A stretch of 50,074 bases of DNA, taken from contig JAABNQ010000020.1 of assembly GCA_009928435.1 (NCBI GenBank), positions 1 to 50,074 of the forward strand, read 5' to 3'. The translations under genes were made by a program, and so were the position numbers. The notes below the pieces were generated by a model. That model saw nothing but the letters and a program-made list of their open reading frames with translations. It did no database searches and had not been told where the DNA came from. The stretch is from Bacillus sp. HF117_J1_D. Lineage in GTDB: Bacteria; Bacillota; Bacilli; Bacillales; Bacillaceae_C. Below are positions 41,978 to 49,945 of this stretch, one piece after another (position 1 is the first letter of the stretch; each line of letters starts with the position of its first letter).

Positions 41978-42949
41978 TTAGATACTTGCTTGTACTTTTT
42001 CTATCAGTTTCTCTTTCTCTCGTCGAATTGAAATAGCCTGATCTACTGTGATAGCTTGAAATTTAACTTTTGACATCGGTCTCATTTGAGACAATTTGCT
42101 AATATCCGGCCAAATGACTGTTCCAATTGTTACGAAGCCACCACCGCCAGTACCATCATTCAATAAAATAATAATCTCTTCCTCATTCGGCACGATAACA
42201 GCGCCGATGGGATAGGGAATATCAACAATATTTCCTGGCGTTCCTCCGGAACCAAACGGTGATTCAATTTCTGAATAACTGATGTGGCCGCCTTTTGCCC
42301 TGCATGCAGTCCGGTTCGATTGTGGTTGGATGATCCAGTGGCTGTTTAAAAAGGATACAAGCCCCTCATCGCGGATTAAGTCGCAGGTGATGCCTAAAAC
42401 AACATGTGCTGTTTCCGTTTTTCCAAACTCTGGAATAGCTTCACGGATTAGTTCTTTTCCTATATGCTGAGCAGCTCCAGGCAGTGGTTCGGAAAGTGGG
42501 ATTTTATCTCCCGCCAGCAATAGTCTTCCAGTGATTCCAGTAAAAACACTAGAGAGACAAGTCGACTTGCTTCCCAGCACTTCTGGAACATCAAATCCTC
42601 CTGACACACATAAATAGCTGAATAATCCTTTTTGGATGTAACCAATTTCAAGTACATCACCTTTTTGAACTTCAAATACTGTCCACATTGGCTGCTCATC
42701 GCCATTTAAAAGTACTTGTACAGGAGCCCCTGTAATAATCGCCGTTGTTTTTTTATGAAATTCGATCGTCGTCCCCTTAACCATCATTTCTAGAGCCGCA
42801 ACATGGCGCGGATTGCCTAAAAGCAGGTTTCCGAACATGAAGGAGAATTTATCTGCAGCCCCAGCGGGCGGAACTCCCTGATGAAAGTACCCTGTCCTTC
42901 CCATATCTTGGATCGTTGTACGAATGCCTGGTTGAATCAACTCTATCAT
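41978..42949 (-). CDS. pxpC: Biotin-dependent-carboxyltransferase-like protein, PxpC (KipA type)
   Basis: A 323-residue subunit of the prokaryotic 5-oxoprolinase PxpABC/KipIA family. Typical stretches: IQPGIRTTIQDMGRTGYFHQGVPPAGAADKFSF, SGGFDVPEVLGSKST, ITGAPVQVLLNG, GTPGNIVDIPYPIGAVIVPN and IILLNDGTGGGGFVTIG. It starts inside the stop codon of pxpB (ATGA overlap), showing tight translational coupling. Together with PxpB it forms the ATP-handling part of the oxoprolinase. Confidence 0.92.
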   Translation of the reverse strand: MIELIQPGIRTTIQDMGRTGYFHQGVPPAGAADKFSFMFGNLLLGNPRHVAALEMMVKGTTIEFHKKTTAIITGAPVQVLLNGDEQPMWTVFEVQKGDVLEIGYIQKGLFSYLCVSGGFDVPEVLGSKSTCLSSVFTGITGRLLLAGDKIPLSEPLPGAAQHIGKELIREAIPEFGKTETAHVVLGITCDLIRDEGLVSFLNSHWIIQPQSNRTACRAKGGHISYSEIESPFGSGGTPGNIVDIPYPIGAVIVPNEEEIIILLNDGTGGGGFVTIGTVIWPDISKLSQMRPMSKVKFQAITVDQAISIRREKEKLIEKVQASI

Positions 42950-43836
42950 CGGTCAAACTCCTCTTTCAGTTGTTCTATATACTCTGTTCCAAGCTCATCA
43001 TATTTCGCAGCGGAAAAGGAGACAGGCTTCATTTTATATTCATACGTTCCGTTGATGACCTCTTCCCGAATGTTTTGATATTCCGCTTTTGAAACAGGCC
43101 TATATTTCCATAAGTCTCCAGGCTTAGCGAGAAAAAAGCTTTCCTTGAATGCTGCAAGTCTTTGATAGACATCGTACACAGGTACAGCGGATCTGCCAAT
43201 CAACTGATAGCTTCCCGGAGAGTCAGATGGATAGACAACTGAAAATACTCCTCCCAGCCCAACTGATCTTTCAGGTGTGAAAGGTCTGGGACTTTTATAT
43301 TTGGGGACCTCGATCATTTCATCCTTTGAAACGGTCAGCGGAACAGACCAGGCAAGCCCAGGCTTAAAGCCGATCGCCGTCACCAAATAAAGTGGATCTG
43401 AGTGACGCTTGATGACTTCTTCCCTGCTTTTAAATCCGCTCAGCTTCATGACATAATCAAAGTTCGATTCCGCACTCTCCCCGTGATGGCGGGAATACTG
43501 AAGAGAGACCTTTCTCGTTTCCACATCATCGTATAAAGTGGGGATTTCAATAATTTTGGCATCTACATTTAAGCTTTCCTGTTCGTTCTTCATCCTATCT
43601 ACATCCCGCAAATAATCTAGTAAATGATGCGGAGAAATGATATTTGGGTCATATCTTACAAGATAGGAAGTATTATTCGGATAAATTTCAGTAATACCAG
43701 GAATATTTCGTTTGCTTAATTCTTTTGTAATAGAAAGGGCCTTTAAAGTACTTTCAATCTTCATTTCCCGGGAAATTTCGGCAAAAATATACTCATCTCC
43801 ACAAAAGTCGAACCTTGTCTCAGAAAAGAAGATCAT
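42946..43836 (-). CDS. pxpB: 5-oxoprolinase subunit PxpB (KipI type)
   Basis: A 296-residue protein of the KipI/PxpB family. It begins MIFFSETRFDFCGDEYIFAEI, after GGGAGG; an upstream in-frame ATG is not favoured. Characteristic middle and end blocks are VTAIGFKPGLAWSVPL, VGLGGVFSVVYPSDSPGSYQLIGRSAVPVYD and the RPVSKAEYQNIREEV tail. It overlaps the regulator gene upstream by 17 bp and pxpC downstream by 4 bp. PxpB usually needs PxpA (LamB/YcsF) and PxpC to open 5-oxoproline; no pxpA is in the window, and hyuAB follow instead. Confidence 0.9.
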   Translation of the reverse strand: MIFFSETRFDFCGDEYIFAEISREMKIESTLKALSITKELSKRNIPGITEIYPNNTSYLVRYDPNIISPHHLLDYLRDVDRMKNEQESLNVDAKIIEIPTLYDDVETRKVSLQYSRHHGESAESNFDYVMKLSGFKSREEVIKRHSDPLYLVTAIGFKPGLAWSVPLTVSKDEMIEVPKYKSPRPFTPERSVGLGGVFSVVYPSDSPGSYQLIGRSAVPVYDVYQRLAAFKESFFLAKPGDLWKYRPVSKAEYQNIREEVINGTYEYKMKPVSFSAAKYDELGTEYIEQLKEEFDR

Positions 43837-45877
43837 GAGCCGCACCTCCCGGTACTTGATCGCCATTAAACCTTTTCATCCGCCTGCTGACAGTCGATAT
43901 GCTGACTTCAAGTGCTTTTGCCGCATCCGTAGCTGTACCATATTTTTCTACAGCCAGCTCGATCAGCTGCTTTTCTGTCTCCTCGACTGCTTTCTTCAAT
44001 GGAATGATGCCTTTGATCGTCAGGAACCCTTGTTCATTGGAGTCTGTTTCCCACAGCACACGATAAACATCCTTTTCAGAAATTTCTTCTCCTTTGGAAA
44101 CGACAATCAATCTTTCAATAACATTCCGGAGTTCTCTAATGTTTCCTGGCCACTGATAGCTCTCCAAAAGATTTAAAGCATTCGTCGAGATCTTCTTTTC
44201 CCGCCCATTTTGCTCATTCAATTCTTCTAAGAAATTTACAGCCAAAGGAGAGACATCTTCCTGTCTATTTCTTAGTGCAGGTATTTTGATTGGAACGACA
44301 TGAAGACGATAATACAAATCCTCACGAAACTCCTTCTTCTGAACCATTTGCCGTAAATTCTTATTCGATGCCGCTAGAACTCTTACATTAATTTTTATGG
44401 GCACTGTCGAGCCGACACGTATGACCTCCCTCTCCTGCAATACGCGCAGCAGCTTCACTTGCATGGAATAGGGAAGTTCAGAAACTTCGTCTAAAAAAAC
44501 GGTCCCTTCATGGCCTTGTTCAAAGAGCCCAATTCTTTTGGATTCAGCGCCAGTAAAGGCTCCCTTCTCATGGCCAAATAATTCGCTTTCAATCAAATGT
44601 TCCGGAATCGCTCCACAATTAATGGCCACAAACGAACCAGACGACCGATCGCTCAATTGATGAATTCTTCGTGCAATGACCTCTTTCCCTACTCCTGATT
44701 CCCCTGAAATCAAAACAGTAGAATCCAGTGGTGCAACCGATTTCACCTCTTCCATAAGAGCAGCCATCTCAGAGGAGCGGTAAATAACAGGTTCACTATG
44801 AAACTCAGCAGCCCCTTCCGACCTAATGAAAGATTTTTCCTCCGTAGAAATATCTTTGGATAAAACAATGATTCTTTTAATCTTGCCATCTTCCATCACA
44901 GGAGTAGCTGTCGAAAGGACTGTTCCATTTCTTCCCTTCTGCGTCAACATGACCCTGCTGTTTTTCTCAATACAGGTAGAAATGATATTCGGAGTGAAAA
45001 TACCATCTTTTTCCAAATCCGCTGCACTTTCCCCTATTAATTCACTCTGTTCAATATCTCCCCAAAAACTACTAAAAAATGCCCCTGCCACTTTAGTGAT
45101 CATTCCATTAGGATTCGCAACGATAATTTGCTCATTGGACAGCGAATAAATTGCCTGGAGATCCTCATTCATTTCTCGGACAAAATCAATCTCATGCACC
45201 GCTTCTTCCAGTTGATCCTTTAGATAGAAGTTGTGAATAATACCGATAATTTTACCGCTTTCATAGATAGGAGAGAATTGTCCGGAAATGGCTTTGAAAT
45301 TGAATGTATTTTCTACCCCAAACCATTTTTGGCCTTCCAGCACCTCATCGAAAGATGTATCCATTCGAATCAGCTTTCGATAATCGCGCCCCTGAATAAC
45401 CGACCTTGTCATACCTAGGATCTGTTCCGCTTTTTCATTCATGAAAATGACATGAAAGGATGCATCCATTGTAACGATGCCCATTTCGGCATTGTTCAGC
45501 GCATCGTTGAAGTTTTTCAATTGAACTTCGCTTAAGTACCAATTTAAATGATCCATGATCATATAACCGGTTGGCCGATTGACAAAATCAGCACCTATGA
45601 CCAAATAGCAATTATGAATATGCTTAGCAGCTGCCTCTTCCCGGACGAACAAAAAGTCCCTTTCCGGTTTGATTTTGCTAGTAGGGCCCCCTTTTTCTTG
45701 CATCATCTGATTTAGTAGCGACAATGGAGTCACATAACCAATGATCTCTTCATCCTCTAAAACAAAACCAACTTCTGCCTCTTCTTCTTTCAAAAGTGCA
45801 AAAACATGTTGAACCGTCATATCAGAATTAACGAAAAGCCTGATAGGTTGCAGTACACCTTTCCAATCCCAGTGCAT
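43820..45877 (-). CDS. Sigma-54 activator with N-terminal CBS-like and PAS domains
   Basis: A 685-residue enhancer-binding protein. Layout: CBS-like pair (about 10-115, with VGFVLEDEEIIGYVTPLSLL), PAS (about 122-225, LNNAEMGIVTMDASFHVIFMNEKAEQIL), a second PAS (about 238-345), AAA+ with Walker A GESGVGKE (392-399), GAFTGA (439-444) and EGTVFLDEVSELP, and a Fis-type HTH (TATDAAKALEVSISTVSRRMKRF). The ATG at 45877 has GGAGG upstream. It is the first gene of its operon, which has its own -24/-12 promoter, so it should activate its own synthesis as well as pxpBC-hyuAB. CBS domains hint at sensing an adenosyl nucleotide. Confidence 0.93.
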   Translation of the reverse strand: MHWDWKGVLQPIRLFVNSDMTVQHVFALLKEEEAEVGFVLEDEEIIGYVTPLSLLNQMMQEKGGPTSKIKPERDFLFVREEAAAKHIHNCYLVIGADFVNRPTGYMIMDHLNWYLSEVQLKNFNDALNNAEMGIVTMDASFHVIFMNEKAEQILGMTRSVIQGRDYRKLIRMDTSFDEVLEGQKWFGVENTFNFKAISGQFSPIYESGKIIGIIHNFYLKDQLEEAVHEIDFVREMNEDLQAIYSLSNEQIIVANPNGMITKVAGAFFSSFWGDIEQSELIGESAADLEKDGIFTPNIISTCIEKNSRVMLTQKGRNGTVLSTATPVMEDGKIKRIIVLSKDISTEEKSFIRSEGAAEFHSEPVIYRSSEMAALMEEVKSVAPLDSTVLISGESGVGKEVIARRIHQLSDRSSGSFVAINCGAIPEHLIESELFGHEKGAFTGAESKRIGLFEQGHEGTVFLDEVSELPYSMQVKLLRVLQEREVIRVGSTVPIKINVRVLAASNKNLRQMVQKKEFREDLYYRLHVVPIKIPALRNRQEDVSPLAVNFLEELNEQNGREKKISTNALNLLESYQWPGNIRELRNVIERLIVVSKGEEISEKDVYRVLWETDSNEQGFLTIKGIIPLKKAVEETEKQLIELAVEKYGTATDAAKALEVSISTVSRRMKRFNGDQVPGGAAHDLLF

Positions 45878-45941
45878 GTATGTTCCTCCGATTCTTCGCA
45901 TTCTTTTAAAAGTGACGGCATGCTTTATATCTTTTCAATAT

Positions 45942-45957
45942 TGCAAGATGCATGCCA
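45942..45957 (-). promoter_or_regulatory. Sigma-54 promoter of the regulator-pxpBC-hyuAB operon
   Basis: On the minus strand TGGCAT, five bases, TTGCA; one mismatch to consensus. The start would be near 45931, about 55 bases before the regulator start codon. No separate sigma-A promoter is obvious. Confidence 0.85.
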
Positions 45958-45994
45958 ATTCATCAGAATCATCTTTTTTTCGACAAAGACAACG

Positions 45995-46068
45995 TTTTCA
46001 ATAGTTTCAAAGATGATTGATATATTATTTATTTTGCATTATTGCAAAACGGTTTTCAATAGTGAAAA
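45995..46068 (-). promoter_or_regulatory. Two activator-binding sites (UAS) of the second sigma-54 regulator
   Basis: TTTTCAATAGTGAAAA (46053-46068) is a perfect palindrome with 6-bp arms and ATAG spacer. TTTTCAATAGTTTCAA (45995-46010) is an imperfect copy, 58 bp nearer the promoter. Both lie 40-110 bp upstream of the -24 element. Confidence 0.75.
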
Positions 46069-46175
46069 TTAAAGTACGTTCTGGAAACCCTCAATTAGGT
46101 CTATTTAGTCATTTAAGTATCGTGCAAATGTCTATTTTATTTTGATTGCAAAAAGGAAAAGGGTTATACAAATCA

Positions 46176-46215
46176 AAGAACCCTCTATTACACATAAAGC
46201 GAATAGAGGATTCTT
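46176..46215 (-). terminator. Terminator of the TRAP transporter gene
   Basis: AAGAA-CCCTCTATT and AATAGAGG-A-TTCTT form an 8-bp stem extended by a second 5-bp helix. On the minus strand it is followed by TTGATTTG. It starts 9 bases past the stop codon. Confidence 0.75.
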
Positions 46216-46223
46216 GATAAAAA

Positions 46224-48182
46224 TCACATTGAAATTTGTGGTTTAATCTGCCCGCTGTCATCCTTACGTTGTTTTTGGATAAACCAAATACCCAATAGGA
46301 TAGCTGCGCCAACAAAGTCGCTGATTGTTTCTGGGAAGATCATCATGAGTCCGCCAGCAAAAAGGGCAAGTCTCTCCCATATAAATGAATTCCGAGCGTA
46401 AAATCCGACGACTGCACTGCTGATGCCCGCCATGCCGATCAGCGAAGTAACGATGGCAAATATAAGTGCCAAAGGGGTTACATCCACCAAAACCAAAATT
46501 GGATTGTAAATAAAAATGTACGGAACGATAAAAGCTGCTATGGCAAGCTTTACCGCAATGACACCTGTTTTGAATGGGTTGGCCCTCGCAATGCCCGCAC
46601 CCGCATAAGCAGCCAAGCAGACTGGAGGAGTGATGTCCGCTACAATTCCGAAGTAGAATACAAACATGTGGACCGCAATCGGCGCCAAACCGAACTCATT
46701 GATAAGAGCTGGTGCCGCGACCGTTGCCGTAACAACATAATTCGCCGTTGTTGGAAGCCCCATTCCAAGGATGATGCAAGCAATCATTGTAAAGAAAAGA
46801 GCCAAAATTAAATGCCCGCTTGATAGAGCGATGATTCCCGAAGCAAATTTGGCGCCAAGTCCCGTCATACTGACAACCCCGGCAATGATTCCTGCAGTTG
46901 CTACAGCTGCAATAACCGGCAGCGCTACCCTGGCACCCTGTTCAAGCACTTCAAAGATTTTCCGAATGGAAAGCCTTGTATCTTTCCTGACCAAGCTTAC
47001 GATAAAAACTGCTCCAATCCCTAAAAGCGCTGCCCTTTGTGGGGTAAATCCCGAGAGGATCGTACCGATCATGACAACAACCGGTAAAAGCATAAAACCG
47101 TTTTTTATCATTAAATCTTTGAATACTGGGAGCTGTGATTTCGGCAAACCAAAAATCTTTAATCTTTTGGCTTCGAAATGGGTTCCAATAAAAATGCCTG
47201 TAAAGTACAGAACAGCCGGAATCATAGCAGCAAGCATGATCGTGGAATAGGGTACACCAAGGTATTCCATCATGATAAAGGCGGCAGCTCCCATAATCGG
47301 CGGCATAATCTGTCCGCCCGTTGATGCTGAAGCCTCTGTTGCCCCTGCAAACTCGGGGGTAAACCCTGATTTTTTCATCATGGGGATTGTAAAAGATCCA
47401 GAAGCTACCGTATTCCCGACAGAACTTCCGGAAACCATACCTTGGAGAGCACTGGCAACAACAGCCGTCTTTGCTGTCCCTCCCGTAAAACGTCCCGTCA
47501 GCGAAAATGCCAAATCATTGAAAAACTGGCCGATTTTCGTGTGGACAAGCATAACACCAAAAAACAGAAAGAGAAAAATAAATTTGGCCGAGATTTGGAC
47601 AGGTGTTCCAAAAACACCACTCTCCTGATACCAAAGATTTGGGGCAATCCTGTCCACCGAGAATCCGGGATGCGACAAGATGGTTGTCGGAATGTGCTTT
47701 CCGAAAATGGCGTATAAAATAGTGATGCTCGCCACAACAACAATAGGTACCCCTACCGTTCTGCGAGTCGCTTCCAAAACGAGGAGAATCCCTATAATGG
47801 ATATAATAATATCAATCGTACTATATCCAGAGATCCTGCTTTTTAAAATTGAGTCAAAGAAGAAGATTTTATGGTAAGTGACGTACATGGCAGTGAACGC
47901 CAACACGACATCATACCAAGGAACTTTCTTTTGTACCTTGTGCATTCCTTTTTTAGCAGGAAAAAGTAAATAGATAATTCCAAGAGCTGTGCCCAAATGG
48001 ATCGCACCCTGTTTTTGGGAAGGCAGTGTTCCAAAATAACCAGTGTATAGATGGAACACCGTCAAAGAAACTCCTAGAAGCGTAACAATCCATGCCCATT
48101 TACCAATTGAAGCCCTGAACTGATTCTCCCTATCATATTTCTCAAGTATTTCCTGGGCATCCAGATGTTCTTTCTCTTTCAT
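46224..48182 (-). CDS. TRAP transporter, fused 4TM/12TM permease (TAXI type)
   Basis: A 652-residue membrane protein fusing the small (DctQ-like) and large (DctM-like) TRAP subunits, as is usual for transporters fed by TAXI-type binding proteins. About 16 hydrophobic segments can be traced. Motifs include GMVSGSSVGNTVASGSFTIPMMKKSGF and GGQIMPPIMGAAAFIM in the first half of the large subunit and GMGLPTTANYVVTATVAAPALI and ADITPPVCLAAYAGAGIARANPF in the second. GGAGTGAGGTG precedes the ATG. It follows the binding protein gene, with a hairpin in between. Probably imports a carboxylate or amino-acid-like solute. Confidence 0.93.
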   Translation of the reverse strand: MKEKEHLDAQEILEKYDRENQFRASIGKWAWIVTLLGVSLTVFHLYTGYFGTLPSQKQGAIHLGTALGIIYLLFPAKKGMHKVQKKVPWYDVVLAFTAMYVTYHKIFFFDSILKSRISGYSTIDIIISIIGILLVLEATRRTVGVPIVVVASITILYAIFGKHIPTTILSHPGFSVDRIAPNLWYQESGVFGTPVQISAKFIFLFLFFGVMLVHTKIGQFFNDLAFSLTGRFTGGTAKTAVVASALQGMVSGSSVGNTVASGSFTIPMMKKSGFTPEFAGATEASASTGGQIMPPIMGAAAFIMMEYLGVPYSTIMLAAMIPAVLYFTGIFIGTHFEAKRLKIFGLPKSQLPVFKDLMIKNGFMLLPVVVMIGTILSGFTPQRAALLGIGAVFIVSLVRKDTRLSIRKIFEVLEQGARVALPVIAAVATAGIIAGVVSMTGLGAKFASGIIALSSGHLILALFFTMIACIILGMGLPTTANYVVTATVAAPALINEFGLAPIAVHMFVFYFGIVADITPPVCLAAYAGAGIARANPFKTGVIAVKLAIAAFIVPYIFIYNPILVLVDVTPLALIFAIVTSLIGMAGISSAVVGFYARNSFIWERLALFAGGLMMIFPETISDFVGAAILLGIWFIQKQRKDDSGQIKPQISM

Positions 48183-48253
48183 AAAGACACCTCACTCCAA
48201 GTTTATTGCGAAAAACGCTAACAGCTTTTTTTCATCAGCCTTTCCAAAGTGAA

Positions 48254-48287
48254 AAAAGGGATGACGGTATGTACAATCATCCCTTTT
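48254..48287 (-). terminator. Intercistronic attenuator between the TAXI and TRAP genes
   Basis: AAAAGGGATGA and TCATCCCTTTT form a perfect 11-bp stem, followed on the minus strand by TTTTTTCAC. It lies in the 238-bp gap between the binding protein and the permease gene and would allow more binding protein than membrane subunit. Confidence 0.8.
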
Positions 48288-48420
48288 CCATCGCTTTTTT
48301 TGTGATAAGGTATGTCAGGTTCTACCATCGGTCCGATGATACAAGCCCGATTGCTATCGCAGTATTAGAACTCCCTCGTCACATTCGTCTTGTGCTTGCG
48401 CCTACGACTGGCGCCTTTCT

Positions 48421-49449
48421 TTATTTTAGATCCTCCAAGCTCTTGATTCCTGTTTTTTCACGCGTGACAATCTGGACGACTTCAGGATAAATATGACCGA
48501 TGAAAGCGGCATTCTCTACTTTTGCCCCTTCAAAGTCCCCCTTACCTTCAATAGCAGACAGTGCCGGTACGTGGACAGTCATGCCTAAATCCATGTTGCC
48601 ATCACGGATACTCGCAAGGTTTTCAATGGAAGCACCTGTTTCTGTGTTCGTTACGTTAACACCATCGATATGTTTATTCCAAATATTAGCCATTTCTCCC
48701 CCAAGCGGATAATAAGTTCCACCCTGGCTTCCCGTACCGAGAATCAACTCACTCTTTCTATCTTTCTTATCAGCCTTAAGTTCAGCCACAGGATTATCAA
48801 TTGTCAATCCTTGTTCTTCATAATATTTCTTAGCACCTGGATGGATAGGAAGCCCTTCCGCCCCATTCAATGCATTTTCAAGCGTCATCTGTTTTGCCTG
48901 ATCATGCGTATTTTCACTCGCATTTTCCACCATGATTTTGGCAAGCTCGTATCCAAGTTCTTCATCAATCGTATCCGTGCTCCCCATTAAAACAGCATAA
49001 GCAGTTACTGTCTCGACATCTGCATCAAGAAAATCATACGTGTCTTTCGGAATAGTGTGTCGCTTGTATCCGCTTTTCTCCTCAATATGCTTGATTGCCT
49101 CATCAGAAAGCCCAAGCATTTTAACATCGCCGGCTGAAGCTTGCAGGCTTTCGATGCTTCCGGCCGGTAAACCAAGGATTCCTATTGATACTTCAATATT
49201 CCCATCCTGGACTCCGTCAGCCGCATCTCCAAAGGCTTCCTGATAGGCCTCATAATCTCCTTCTTCAATACCGTAAGCTTCCATAATCAGTTTTGAAACA
49301 GAATTCGTTTCACTGGCAGGCGGCCCGATTGCTACTTTCTTTTTGCTTCCTCCGCCTCCACCTCCGCTTGATCCACTGCTGCACGCTGCAAGCAATGCGG
49401 ATATCATGAATAGTACTGCAATAAACGAAATTCTTTTTTTAGTAAACAT
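48421..49449 (-). CDS. TAXI-type TRAP solute-binding lipoprotein with circularly permuted domain order
   Basis: Extracytoplasmic receptor for the downstream TRAP permease. The 342-residue precursor has a lipoprotein signal (lipobox LLAAC, Cys 23) and a Gly/Ser-rich tether. The order of the mature part is unusual. Residues 36-232 are the canonical C-terminal part: they start KKKVAIGPPASETNS, normally the second half, and include YKRHTIPKDTYDF and LPIHPGAKKYYEEQGL. Residues 233-342 are the canonical N-terminal part: SELILGTGSQGGTYYPLGG, then TGASIENLASI and PEVVQIVTREKTGIKSLEDLK, where the stop codon falls. In ordinary TAXI proteins SLEDLK-GKKVAIG is continuous. The start is the ATG at 49449 (AAGGGGA upstream). 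It is one open frame with no sign of frameshift. Confidence 0.88.
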   Translation of the reverse strand: MFTKKRISFIAVLFMISALLAACSSGSSGGGGGGSKKKVAIGPPASETNSVSKLIMEAYGIEEGDYEAYQEAFGDAADGVQDGNIEVSIGILGLPAGSIESLQASAGDVKMLGLSDEAIKHIEEKSGYKRHTIPKDTYDFLDADVETVTAYAVLMGSTDTIDEELGYELAKIMVENASENTHDQAKQMTLENALNGAEGLPIHPGAKKYYEEQGLTIDNPVAELKADKKDRKSELILGTGSQGGTYYPLGGEMANIWNKHIDGVNVTNTETGASIENLASIRDGNMDLGMTVHVPALSAIEGKGDFEGAKVENAAFIGHIYPEVVQIVTREKTGIKSLEDLK

Positions 49450-49492
49450 CCATTTTCCCCTTTCATACAAATTTATATATTTCTGCTAACAT

Positions 49493-49506
49493 TGACACCG
49501 CTTTCA
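49493..49506 (-). promoter_or_regulatory. cre site (CcpA) upstream of the TAXI-TRAP operon
   Basis: On the minus strand TGAAAGCGGTGTCA agrees with the consensus TGWAANCGNTNWCA at every position. It lies about 45 bases before the start codon, overlapping the likely promoter. It predicts repression of the transporter by preferred sugars. Confidence 0.75.
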
Positions 49507-49734
49507 TTCATTTATGTATAAAATACGAAAATACATTATCTGGGAGACATATCGCTGACATCTTTCAGTATATCAAAATTATATTCACACTTCAATACAA
49601 TATTCTGAAAGTTGAATTATATTTTAGTGGTTCAGTTTTAGATATAAAAGAGGAGGACAGCAAGTGCTGACTTTTCTAAATCGACACATCCTGTGACTCT
49701 GGCAACGCTAGCCCCTCCGCCAGAAACCGGGCAA

Positions 49735-49945
49735 TAGAAAAACTTTATCAAATGCGCCTTGGCGTATTTGCGCCCAGATTTTATCAAGCTCCGCTCGATA
49801 AATTCCTCTGAAAATCTGTGGCATCAGCCGGAGGCTTTAACTTTATTCAGCCGGGGTTTGAACCTCCACTGAATGGAATGCCAATATGCATTCATCTCAC
49901 CACTTACAGAAGTGGGAGACTTCTGCTAAATGAAGTTAAAAGTAA
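49735..49945 (+). ncRNA. Multi-hairpin segment, possible IS200/IS605-type right end or omega-RNA remnant
   Basis: In succession on the plus strand: AAATGCGCC/GGCGTATTT, TTTATC/GATAAA, a nested TTCAG-GGTT/AACC-CTGAA hairpin (49846-49873), GAATGC/GCATTC (49876-49893) and CCACTT/AAGTGG (49900-49915). Succession of these structures with the GGGGTTTGAACC and GAAGTGGGAGACTTC motifs resembles the structured right ends of IS200/IS605-family elements, from memory. No transposase or TnpB gene is adjacent, so it would be a solitary end. The flanking sequence to the window end (49946-50074) and 49507-49734 hold no gene. Confidence 0.35.
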
